From Symbiodinium natans (taxonomy: Eukaryota; Sar; Dinophyceae; Suessiales; Symbiodiniaceae), in assembly GCA_905221605.1 (NCBI GenBank), contig CAJNDS010000376.1, positions 1 through 64,000 of the forward strand: a stretch of 64,000 bases of DNA, in the 5' to 3' direction. A model generated the notes under the pieces. The model was not told the origin of the DNA, searched no databases, and saw only the letters and a program-made list of their open reading frames with translations. The position numbers and the translations under genes were made by a program. Positions 1-11,500 of the stretch are shown piece by piece; the stretch's first letter is position 1, and every line of letters begins with the position of its first letter.

Positions 1-1421
1 GCCGCTACGCACCGGTGACCCCACGCCACACACCTTCAACAGGTGGCCGGTACAGGCGCCTGACAGGGGGCCGGGCAAGGTGCCGACTACCAGGTCAACC
101 CACCCTGCCTGTGAGGATATTATGTACGAGGCCGCTATCCATTGTGAGACTTGACATTCTCCAATCCAGCCGTAGCCATTGTTCCAAAGACAGTCGGCTG
201 GTTCTTTTGTTTGCCACCAAAACTCCATACTCTCACTTGGGAGTCGATTACCCTCAACCGAAGTGAGGCCCACTCTGCGACCACGGTTTAGCTGCATGCT
301 TGGTCCTTGTGGGCATTTCTGAAAGCAGTGACAACGAATCCTCCACGGAGTACGTCCCGGCTATCCAGGGTTCTCAGCAGCTCCGGTGTTCTCGCACTTA
401 CTAACCGTGCATTGCTGTTCTCCCCAGAATCGCCCTGGCTTTCTCGCACTTACTTACCAGTCGACGTATTCCTCACCACAAAGTTCACTGCCATTGGGAC
501 TCGAGGCTTCTCCATTGCATTGCTGGTATCTGCCCTTTGCTGGCCTCCATGCCTGGCCAGTGTCCCTCATCATATTCCGGAGTTTGCTCTTTTATCCATA
601 GCTCACATTCCCTCAGACCTAAGTCGAGGCCGAATGATTGCTTTGTTTGATTGAGCACTGCTGGGCTGCGGTTGAAACCAGGACTTTCGTCTGCACGCTG
701 CGAGGCGTAGCCACCCGAAGGGGCTGTGGGTTCAAGTGAAACAAAACTTACTAAAACTGTGGGGTGAAACTGCCGGTAAGTTCCCCCTCTCATTCCTTGT
801 CCTCGGTTTTGACGTACCGCTACCCTCAACCGAAGTGAGGCCGGAATGTCCTTTTGACCAAGTCGTTGCCATTGGCTTGAAGACTTTGGCCAAGGCATTT
901 GCCTGTATGCTTGCACATTCTCTGTGTTGTCTATTCGGGAGGCGATCCATGCCCTCGTTCGTGGAGGCCGCTATCCCTCACCGAATGGAGGTCATTCCTT
1001 TAGACCCAGATGCTCGTTCTACGAGCCTCATTGCATGTCCTGAGTGCTTCCATCCACCCCTCAACCGTAGTGAGGCCGGACATGTCTTCAAACCAGGTCA
1101 TGGCCCAAGGCTTCATGGACTCTGGTTACGGTGGCTGCCTCTTGCATGCACAGGGCATACTTCCTGTGGCTTTTGCCGGGAGGTGATCCATGCCCTCCGA
1201 TTCTCAGAGGCCGCTATCCCTCTACCGGCGGGGTGGTCAATCCCCATACATAGACCGTTCCATATTGATTGAGGCCATTCTGCACTTTCTCGTCATCTCA
1301 CCTTGACGGATCCATGCCCTCGATTCACACATCTCCAACACGAGCCAAGCAGGAGGAACAGGTGAAGTACCTGCCCAAACATACCCCTTTTTAGGCTGGA
1401 GAACGCTAAGCGACCGAAATC
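1..1421. repeat. 1.42-kb tandem repeat unit, copy 1
   Basis: The first bases (gccgctacgcaccggtgacc) recur at 1422, so this is one repeat period of about 1421 bp, possibly continuing left of the window. Apart from one 178-codon frame (736-1272) the frames are short and look non-biological. The unit holds several copies of a CCTC...GAGGCC mini-hairpin (near 251, 611, 823 and 1059) and two TTCTCGC(A)CTTACT(A/T)ACC motifs (near 389 and 440). Positions 666-735 are shared with the ends of the 2.12-kb units, so the two repeat families exchanged sequence. No transcript class is recognised; it behaves like a complex satellite. Confidence 0.8.
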
Positions 1422-2086
1422 GCCGCTACGCACCGGTGACCCCACGCCACACACCTTCAACAGGTGGCCGGTACAGGCGCCTGACAGGGGGCCGGGCAAG
1501 ATGCCGACAACCAGGTCAAACCCACCCTGCCTGTGAGGATATTATGTACGAGGCCGCTATCCATTGTGAGACTTGACATTCTCATCCAGCCGTAGCCATT
1601 GTTCCAAAGACAGTCGGCTGGCTCTCTTGTTTGCCACCAAAACTCCATACTCTCACTTGGGAGTCGATTTCCCTCAACCGAAGTAAGGCCCACTCTGCGA
1701 CCACGGTTTAGCTGCATGCTTGGTCCTTGTGGGCATTTCTGAAAGCAGTGACAACGAATCCTCCACGGAGTACGTCCCGGCTAATCCAGGGTTCTCAGCA
1801 GCTCCGGTGTTCTCGCACTTACTAACCGTGCCTTGCTGTTCTCTCCAGAATCGCCCTGGCTTTCTCGCACTTACTTACCAGTCGACGTATTCCTCACCAC
1901 AAAGTTCACTGCCATTGGGACTCGAGGCTTTTCCAGTGCAATGCTGGTTCCTGCCCTTTGCTGGCCTCCATGCCTGGCCAGTGTCCCTCATCCATATTCT
2001 GGAGTTTGCTCTTTATAGCTCACATTCCCTCAGACCAAGTCGAGGCCGAATGTTGCTTTGTTTGATTGAGCTCTGCTGGGCTGCGG
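1422..2086. repeat. 1.42-kb tandem repeat unit, copy 2 (truncated)
   Basis: This stretch repeats positions 1 to about 668 with scattered substitutions and small indels. It then diverges after the shared tgctgggctgcggttg. It includes the second copy of the spliced-leader-like CCGTAGCCATT (1590-1600). The remaining half of the unit is missing here. Confidence 0.8.
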
Positions 2087-2208
2087 TTGTACCTATCAAT
2101 TGCTCCGACACACCGGCACCGCGGAGTCTATGCTTCAAGCTGCTTTACCGCTTTGCGCCCAGTAGCATCAGCCGTCCAAGCTGCATGCATTGCTTCCAGA
2201 GTCTCCAA
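2087..2208. other. Unique linker between two satellite families
   Basis: This 122-bp stretch separates the truncated 1.42-kb copy from the first 2.12-kb unit and has no second copy that I can see in the window. No gene or motif is recognised. Confidence 0.4.
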
Positions 2209-4332
2209 TTACCTCGCTTGAGGTGTTGCGTTCTCAGCTAGGCCCTCTCTCAGCTGCAACCCTTAGCACTCGCGAGGCCGAACTTTGCCCTCCGCATGCA
2301 TTGCTGTTGAGGCACTTGTTGTGGCATCAGCCTCCGTAAGTTTGGCAATCCCCACTCAGCACTGGATGTTCTGTTCGAGGCATATTTCCTCAGCGCATGC
2401 GAGGCCGCAAAGTGAAACACGTGAGGTATGAAAAATTGCTACTCCAGGTTCGTCCGCAGCTCCGGCTTTCTCGCACTTACTAACCGTGCCTTGCAGCCTC
2501 CCCCAAAGTAGCGTCACCCTGGCTTTCTCGCTCTTACTCACCAGTTGACCAATAATGCATCTCACGCGGTTGCTTCATGGTAAACTGCAGCTCGAGGTCC
2601 CGGTGTTCTCGCTCTTACTAACCCGGACCGACACTGCAGAGAAGCATTACTGTTGTTCCCTCAGCGGAGGCGAGGCCGAACAACCATTCCGCTGCATCAG
2701 CGCAGCCAGGCCCTCAGCTCCTCACTGAGCCAGGGCTATCTCTAGACAGAGTTCCCTTGCTGGCAAGCCCTCTATCTCTATGTGACCCCCGCGGTGCCAC
2801 GTATTAGCAGCTGCTCCGCGTGTCTTAGGACCACAGTTTCATTCGGATTTGTTTTGTAGGCCTTCCAGTGCTTGAGGCCGAGACCAAACACCACATCTCA
2901 CGTCACACGGCGAGACAATTTGGCTCCAACATCCGAAGATAGTAACACATACTCTGCGTGGCGTCCGCGTGAGCTAGCCTGTCCTAGAGTTTAGGAGTTC
3001 GGCTCCTTTCATCGCTTGTCTTACCACAGGTCTCTTTCGGTGGCCCGTACTCAGCAGCCAGCACATGTACCATCCTCAGACGCCAGAGCCGCCTTGCCCC
3101 AGCAAGTGCCCATACAAACCACTCACCAGATAGTGAGAGCCAACATCTTCAAACAACCTCCAGCGGCCGTGCCGCGAGGACCTAAACTCTGCAAGGTTCC
3201 GCCTTGTCTGTGTGCACGGACAGACCCCAGCCCTTGCAGGAGACGTGGATGTAAACAAAAGCAGGCCTGCCATGTCCAGCAGGCTGATTACCATTGGTTG
3301 CCTTCAGATGGGAAAAGCGCGAAGATCGGGTAACCTCCATCTGAATCCTTTCCGGCCAACACCAACCCTTACAAACCCTCAGCACGGAGCGAGGCCGAAG
3401 GAGGCTTCTTGGACTATTGGTTTTCCGGGGAGCAGCCACCAACAGCTGCTCTTCAACTTGCACTGCGCCGCACCACAGTCCTGCTGCAAGTTCTGGCAAC
3501 GGTTTCTCAGTAGCACCAGTCAATGAGCTTTATGACACTGATGCCTCTGGTTATTTGTGTCCAGGCAGATCCACCAGGGTTGGGCCAAATCTTTTCTACC
3601 TGATTCTACCTGCGAAGAAAATCCTGTTGTGCTCAGCTTGCAGATCCCCGAAAACCTGCAAGCTTGGGCTCGAGCACACCGCTATTGTTCGGGACACTCC
3701 TGTCACCACTGCAAGGATGCCGCTTGCAGTGCGACGTTGGCCTGCACTGTCTGCAGCGTGCCTGGCCGTTTTCCCCCCGTGTTTCGGTCTCACCTTCGTT
3801 TTCCACTCAAGTGAGCGAGGAACCCAAACTCACCTTCAGCACAGCCCTCAATCCAAATGAGGGTCGGTGGGTTTTGCTCACCCAGAGACAGCAGGAATCT
3901 CTGGTGAGCAACAGGCTAGCGTCACCCCTCAAGCAAAGCGAGGCTGCAACTCTCACTGTGACCCAGAGCAGACTGTAGGCCACAAGGTTCCCTCAGCAAC
4001 GCGAGGACGAAAAGCTTCCCTCCAGCGAAGCGAGGCCGAAACTGTGCACTCGAACGTCCTTCGTCGTCGGCAGCAGTTGGCGGGCCGCCGCTCTATGACA
4101 GCTTAGCCGGTCAGCCGGCCTACGAGCAAACACAGTTTTGCCAGGCCTCAAAACGGAACCTACCCTTAGTTACAAGCCCCAGGGCCAGCCACAACGGCAC
4201 TAAAGACGCTCTCTACCTGAGCACCCCACCGGGGTTGAGCCGAAACCTTGAGCCAAACCAGGACTTTCGTCTGCACGCTGCGAGGCGTAGCCACCCGAAG
4301 GGGCCGTTGGTCAAGGTGAAACTAAACTAAAA
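2209..4332. repeat. 2.12-kb tandem repeat unit 1
   Basis: The unit starts at attacctcgcttgaggtg, which recurs at 4333 and 6454, giving periods of 2124 and 2121 bp. The copies differ by scattered SNPs and small indels. Short frames inside shift between copies through these indels, so coding is unlikely. About eight CCTC...GAGGCCGAA mini-hairpins are seen (for example near 2261, 2388, 2658, 3376, 3926, 3991 and 4018). Its last 75 bp are shared with the 1.42-kb family. Confidence 0.88.
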
Positions 4333-6453
4333 ATTACCTCGCTTGAGGTGTTGCGTTCTCAGCTAGGCCCTCTCTCAGCTGCAACCCTCAGCACTCGCGA
4401 GGCCGAACTTTGCCCCCCGCATGCATTGCTGTTGAGGCACTTGTTGTGGCATCAGCCTCCGTAAGTTTGGCAATCCCCACTCAGCACTGGATGTTCTGTT
4501 CGAGGCATATTTCCTCAGCGCATGCGAGGCCGCATGAAACACGTGAGGTATGAAAAACTGCTACTCCAGGTTCGTCCGCAGCTCCGGCTTTCTCGCACTT
4601 ACTAACCGTGCCTTGCAGCCTCCCCCAAAGTAGCGTCACCCTGGCTTTCTCGCTCTTCCTCACCAGTTGACCAATAATGCATCTCACGCGGTTGCTTCAT
4701 GGTAAAACTGCAGCTCGAGGTCCCGGCGTTCTCGCTCTTACTAACCCGGACCGACACTGCAGAGAAGCATTGACTGTTGTTCCCTCAGCGGAGGCGAGGC
4801 CGAACAACCATTCCGCTGCATCAGCGCAGCCAGGCCCTCAGCTCCTCACTGAGCCAGGGCTCTCTTTAGACAGAGTTCCCTTGCTGGCAAGCCCTCTATC
4901 TCTATGTGACCCCCGCGGTGCCACGTATAAGCAGCTGCACCGCGTGTCTTAGGACCACAGTTTTCATTCGGATTTGTTGTTGTAGGCCTTCCAGTGCTTG
5001 AGGCCGAATCCAAACACCACATCTCACGTCACAAGGCTGGCAAATTGGCTCCAACATCTGAAGATAGTAACACATACTCTGCGTGGCGTCCGCGTGAGCT
5101 AGCCTGTCCTTTCTTTAGGAGTTCGGCTCCTTTCATCGCTTGTCTTACCACAGGTCTCTTTCGGTGGCCCGTACTCAGCAGCCAGCACATGTACCATCCT
5201 CAGACGCCAGAGCCGCCTTGCCCCAGCAAGTGCCCATACAAACCACTCACCAGATAGTGAGAGCCAACATCTTCAAACAACCTCCAGCGGCCGTGCCGCG
5301 AGGACCTAAACATCTGCAAGGTTCCGCCTTGTCTGTGTGCACGGACAGACCCCAGCCCTTGCAGGAGACGTGGATGTAAACAAAAGCAGGCCTGCCATGT
5401 CCAGCAGGCTGATTACCATTGGTTGCCTTCAGATGGGAAAAGCGCGAAGATCGGGTAACCTCCATCTGAATCCTTTCCGGCCAATACCAACCCTTACAAA
5501 CCCTCAGCACGGAGCGAGGCCGAAGGAGGCTTCTTGGACTATTGGTTTTCCGGGGAGCAGCCACCACCAGCTGCTCTTCAACTTGCACTGCGCCGCACCA
5601 CAGTCCTACTGCAAGTTCCTTGGCAACGGTTTCTCAGTAGCACCAGTCAATGAGCTTTAACACTGATGCCTCTGGTTATTTATGTCCAGGCAGATCCACC
5701 AGGGTTGGGCCAAATCTTTTCTACCTGATTCTACCTGCGAAGAAAATCCTGTTGTGCTCAGCTTGCAGATCCCCGAAAACCTGCAAGCTTGGGCTCGAGC
5801 ACACCGCAATTGTTCGGGACACTCCTGTCGCCACTGCAAGGATGCCTCTTGCAGTGCGACGTTGGCCTGCACTGTCTGCAGCGTGCCTGGCCGTTTCCCC
5901 CGTGTTTCGGTCTCACCTTCGTTTTCCACACAAGTGAGCGAGGAACCCAAACTCACCTTCAGCACAGCCCTCAATCCAAATGAGGGTCGGTGGGTTTTGC
6001 TCACCCAGAGACAGCAGGAATCTCTGGTGAGCAACAGGCTTGCGTCACCCCTCAAGCAATGCGAGGCTGCAACTCTCACTGTGACCCAGAGCAGACTGTA
6101 GGTCACAAGGTTCCCTCAGCAACGCGAGGACGAAAAGCTTCCCTCCAGCGAAGCGAGGCCGAAAACTGTGCACTCACGCCCTTCGTCGACGGCAGCAGTT
6201 GGCGGGCCGCCGCTCTATGACAGCTTAGCCGGTCAGCCGGCCTACGAGCAAACACAGTTTTGCCAGGCCTCAAAACGGAACCTACCCTTAGTTACAAGCC
6301 CCAGGGCCAGCCACAACGGCACTAAAGACGCTCTCTACCTGAGCACCCCACCGGGGTTGAGCCGAAACCTTGAGCCAGGTGAATTTTACGTCTGCACGCT
6401 GCGAGGCGTAGCCACCCGAAGGGGCCGTTGGTCAAGGTGAAACTAAACTAAAA
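4333..6453. repeat. 2.12-kb tandem repeat unit 2
   Basis: This is a head-to-tail copy of unit 1. Near its end (about 6376) the sequence reads gagccaggtgaatttt, where unit 1 reads gagccaaaccaggacttt. The inserted word caggtgaatttt matches the terminus of the neighbouring Copia LTR (18322-18333), a small local difference between copies. Confidence 0.88.
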
Positions 6454-8518
6454 ATTACCTCGCTTGAGGTGTTGCGTTCTCAGCTAGGCCCTCTCTCAGC
6501 TGCAACCCTCAGCACTCGCGAGGCCGAACTTTGCCCTTCCGCATGCATTGCTGTTGAGGCACTTGTTGTGGCATCAGCCTCCGTAAGTTTGGCAATCCCC
6601 ACTCAGCACTGGATGTTCTGTTCGAGGCATATTTCCTCAGCGCATGCGAGGCCGCAAAGTGAAACACGTGAGGTATGAAAGACTGCTACTCCAGGTTCGT
6701 CCGCAGCTCCGGCTTTCTCGCACTTACTAACCGTGCCTTGCAGCCTCCCCCAAAGTAGCGTCACCCTGGCTTTCTCGCTCTTACTCACCAGTTGACCAAT
6801 AATGCATCTCACGCGGTTGCTTCATGGTAAACTGCAGCTCGAGGTCCCGGCGTTCTCGCTCTTACTAACCCGGACCGACACTGCAGAGAAGCATTGACTG
6901 TTGTTCCCTCAGCGGAGGCGAGGCCGAACAACCATTCCGCTGCATCTGCGCAGCCAGGCCCTCAGCTCCTCACTGAGCCAGGGCTCTCTCTAGACAGAGT
7001 TCCCTTGCTGGCAAGCCCTCTATCTCTATGTGACCCCCGCGGTGCCACGTATAAGCAGCTGCACCGCGTGTCTTAGGACCACAGTTTTCATTCGGATTTG
7101 TTGTTGTAGGCCTTCCAGTGCTTGAGGCCGAATCCAAACACCACATCTCACGTCACAAGGCTAGGCAATTTGGCTCCAACATCTGAAGATAGTGACACAT
7201 ACTCTGCGTGGCGTCCGCGTGAGCTAGCCTGTCCTAGAGTTTAGGAGTTCGGCTCCTTTCATCGCTTGTCTTACCACAGGTCTCTTTCGGTGGCCCGTAC
7301 TCAGCAGCCAGCACATGTACCATCCTCAGACGCCAGAGCCGCCTTGCCCCAGCACGTGCCCATACAAACCACTCACCAGATAGTGAGAGCCAACATCTTC
7401 AAACAACCTCCAGCGGCCGTGCCGCGAGGACCTAAACATCTGCAAGGTTCCGCCTGGTCTGTGTGCACGGACAGACCCCAGCCCTTGCAGGAGACGTGGA
7501 TGTAAACAAAAGCAGGCCTGCCATGTCCAGCAGGCTGATTACCATTGGTTGCCTTCAGATGGGAAAAGCGCGAAGATCGGGTAACCTCCATCTGAATCCT
7601 TTCCGGCCAATACCAACCCTTACAAACCCTCAGCACGGAGCGAGGCCGAAGGAGGCTTTCTTGGACTATTGGTTTTCCGGGGAGCAGCCACCAACAGCTG
7701 CTCTTCAACTTGCACTGCGCCGCACCACAGTCCTACTGCAAGTTCTTTGGCAACGGTTTCTCATTAGCACCAGTCAATGAGCTTTACGACACTGATGCCT
7801 CTGGTTATTTGTGTCCAGGCAGATCCACCAGGGTTGGGCCAAATCTTTTCTACCTGATTCTACCTGCGAAGAAAATCCTGTTGTGCTCAGCTTGCAGATC
7901 CCCGAAAACCTGCAAGCTTGGGCTCGAGCACACCGCAATTGGTCGGGACACTCCTGTCGCCACTGCAAGGATGCCTCTTGCAGTGCGACGTTGGCCTGCA
8001 CTGTCTGCAGCGTGCCGCCGTTTTCCCCCGTGTTTCGGTCTCACCTTCGTTTTCCACACAAGTGAGCGAGGAACCCAAACTCACCTTCAGCACAGCCCTC
8101 AGTCCAAATGAGGGTCGGTGGGTTTTGCTCACCCAGAGACAGCAGGAATCTCTGGTGAGCAACAGGCTTGCGTCACCCCTCAAGCAATGCGAGGCTGCAA
8201 CTCTCACTGTGACCCAGAGCAGACTGTAGGCCACAAGGTTCCCTCAGCAACGCGAGGACGAAAAGCTTCCCTCTAGCGAAGCGAGGCCGAAAACTGTGCA
8301 CTCGAACGTCCTTCGTCGTCGGCAGCAGTTGGCGGGCCGCCGCTCTATGACAGCTTAGCCGGTCAGCCGGCCTACGAGCAAACACAGTTTTGCCAGGCCT
8401 CAAAACGGAACCTACCCTTAGTTACAAGCCCCAGGGCCAGCCACAACGGCACTAAAGACGCTCTCTACCTGAGCACCCCACCGGGGTTGAGCCGAAACCT
8501 TGAGCCAGGGTGAATTTT
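6454..8518. repeat. 2.12-kb tandem repeat unit 3, cut by a retroelement junction
   Basis: The third head-to-tail copy is complete except for roughly the last 60 bp. It stops where the 3' end of the minus-strand Copia element begins (8509-8523). The array does not resume on the other side of that element (after 18337). The junction is therefore a recombination or rearrangement breakpoint, or an assembly join, not a simple insertion into the array. Confidence 0.85.
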
Positions 8519-8533
8519 TCACACCCCCTCATG
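8509..8533 (-). other. Polypurine tract and 15-bp stub of the 3' LTR
   Basis: On the minus strand a GATGAGGGGG-like purine run (8533-8524) is followed by TGTGAAAAATTCACC (8523-8509), matching the start of the 5' LTR at 18337 apart from one extra A. Beyond it the sequence is satellite. The word ggtgaatttt also occurs in satellite unit 2, so microhomology may have guided the junction. Confidence 0.55.
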
Positions 8534-8559
8534 CACAGATGGTCCTTGGGTATTTCCCG

Positions 8560-11500
8560 TCAGTCCTTTCTTTCCTCCTGCTTCAGGATCTTCTTTCCAA
8601 TCCTGACAAGAGCCTTTCCAAGCTCTTCCGGGTAGGTCCCAGACTCCTTCAGAGACGCACTCTTCGAGTGTTCGTGGTTTCCTGCGCAAACGTACGAAGA
8701 CAGCTCCCAAACGCAGGCAGCACTATTAGAAGCGAACCACCATCTCTTCCAAGTCTTCTCTCTCTTCTCGAAGCAGCACCTATCTACCAGACATCCTTGC
8801 GTCAGACCTATGCTTTTAGAGACTTCTAGAAATACCGTTTCCTTCCACAAAGAGGACCTCTCAGGCCATTCGTGGGTTAACAGCAAACCCTCGTTCGAGG
8901 AATAGGGGCCGAAGAGCTTCCCTATCAGTCTCCAGCAACTCTTGTGAATCTTTAGCGTCTTCCGCCAAAGTTCCAGACCTCGTCGCTTGCGAAAACGTAG
9001 GTACCTCAAGGGGCAGCCTGAGCTGCAAAGCGTAGACAAATGCGCAAAGACACGGACCTTTCCCTGTTTCAGGACTCTTAAGACCTCTTCAAGAACAAGA
9101 AAGGTGTTCTTACTCAGAAGATTGATTTCCCGAGTCACTCCGAAGTACGCTATGCCTTTCTCTCGAGCACAAGCTTTCGCTATCGCACTCGACTCTTCGC
9201 AGCAAAGCTCCAGAACTACGAGCGACACTGTTCCTCTGGCCAATGCCGTCGCGGCTTCCATCCAAGAGCTCGGAACCTCCAGCGGAGAGGACCTTACTGC
9301 GTTCGAGGATACTTCCTCAGTGATATTGGGCTCATTTCTTACTTCTTTGACGTTTTCTTCGGATATCGACGACCACGATTCTGGCTCGATAATGAGGCCA
9401 GCGGCCTCACAAAGACTGACCAAATTCTCCGCAGTTGGGGACTTCGTTAGAGCATCTGCGGGGTTGAGTTTCCCCGGTATATACTCCAGCGTCAATCTTT
9501 CCTTGGCGACTAGCTGTTGGAGAAAAGCCGCTCGCAACTCTATGTGGCGGACTTTCCTAAGGAGGGTACTCATTTGCGCTATCGACAGGGCGCTTTCAGA
9601 GTCCCCGTACGCGTGCAACTGATACCGGCCTTCCTCCGAGTCAGAAGGCATCCCCTCCACCATCGTCTGCACCAACAGAGATATATACAATCCCTCTCTT
9701 GCGATTTCAGTCAGCGCTGCTAGCTCGGCTTCTGCCGATGACAGAGCCACGGTCGTCTGTTTCCGACTGAACGTCTTCAAGCAACAGTCGTTCCAGGTCA
9801 CAATTCCACCACTCACAGAGTTCAAACCCCAAGACGCGTCCACAAAACAAGACACTGACTCTCGGTCCTCATCCGGGGCTAAAAGCTCTCTACGTGAGGG
9901 GAACACTTGGACCTTATGCGGCAAACCAGACACCCATCTCAGAACATCCCTCATACAAGCTTCGGCTGCTTCATTGGGGGCTGACTGGTGTCTTCCTAGA
10001 AAACCGCATACATACTGCAAATCAGGTCTTGAAAGCGACGCCCAGGCTAGGCGTCCCAAGGTACGCCTATAGCGCTCGTGCGCCTCTGGCGTAAGAGGTG
10101 TGTCCTGTCCTTTCTTGAGGAGGTCGGCATACCGCCGCTCTAATGGGGGGAGCTTCGGCGCCACCTTAGTGATTCCGTACTCCTCACAGCAAGACCTCAA
10201 GTACTTAGCGTCCAAGCCAAAGTACACGCAGGGCTCTCCGGGCTTTCTCCGGAAGATCCTACGTCCCAAGAAAGACACCTCACCTGGCTTTCCTTCCAAG
10301 AGTTCACCTGTTTGCTTAAGCTTGTAGCGTTTCTTCAGGTCTTCATACACCTTTCGAGCTTCAGCGGTGTTCTCGGCCCAAATCAACAAGTCATCAACAT
10401 AAAAGAGGACAATCACTAAACCATTCTTGGTTTTCTTGCGGAAGATTGTCGGGTCCAAGATCTGTTGGAATCCTTGGTTGCCAAGGTACGCCGATAGCTC
10501 TTTGTACCAAGAAAGCGGGGCACTCCTAAGCCCGTTCATGGCACGAAACAGTTTCAAGAAGACCTTTTCGCCAGTCTTTGCGTTTCCTATGTTACTCGGA
10601 AGCTGCACAAACTCCGGCCGCGCAATAGCGGCGTGCATGAAAGCTACCGAGACGTCACAGGACAGCACAGACCCTTTTCTACATAGAACAGAAAGTAGGA
10701 GCCGCAGCCCTTCAAGGCTGGTGGTAGGAGAATAAATCCCCTCAGCGAGCGTTGTGCCGCCCATAGCGGCAAAATCGCGGACCACAAGTCTAGAGCGGTA
10801 AAGACCAGGCTTCTTAACCGTATTGACCCAACGGCTCGACAGAACTCTTCTTCCGCTTTCCTTAGCAAGTCGGTACGCTTCTCGCTCGCTCACAACTTCT
10901 CCTACGTTGAACGACTCCGATTCTTCTAGTTCCAGTTTCATGGACAGATATAGGAGTTTGGGATCCAACAGCTCACCAGAGGTCTCTGACACGGCTTGTT
11001 GGGGAACTTGACAACAGATTCTACTCCCTCCAAACTTAAGCTCAAAGGAAGACGCCGCTTGGTTGCTCACAGCGCGGCAGTCAGGTCCTTCACCTAACTT
11101 CTGAAGATAATGATCCGTCAACCAATCAATCTCCATGTCCTCCATGTCAGGTTCAGGAAGATCGCCACCTGCTACCCCCTCATGACCTTCAGATCCCACT
11201 TCTGTGGGCTCGTAATCCGGGACATAATCAGGAAGCATTTCCTCATCCTCTGGGGCTTCAATTTCTTCTTCTTTCGGAACAATGGATTCTGGAGGCGGTT
11301 CAAACAGCAAAGGCTTTTCGGGGTCCTGCGTATCAAGCACAAGAGGATTAGCTTTAGCTAACAGCTCCAACGTTGGGCTGTCGTACGTGGGTTCGTCCCG
11401 TTCAAAGATCCCACGACACGCTGGAAAGACCTCAATCTCTCCATCTCCTCCAATGACAGTTCCATACACACCTCCACCTCTAGGATGGACGGGGCCCAGA

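Noticed and set aside
3016-8234. Many ORFs of 60-150 codons in the 2.12-kb repeats, on both strands
   Set aside because: They overlap each other in several frames, shift between repeat copies through indels and show no known motif.
2209-8518. Direct repeats considered as a CRISPR array
   Set aside because: Units are about 2.1 kb with internal non-uniform motifs, and the window is eukaryotic; no short repeat-spacer pattern.
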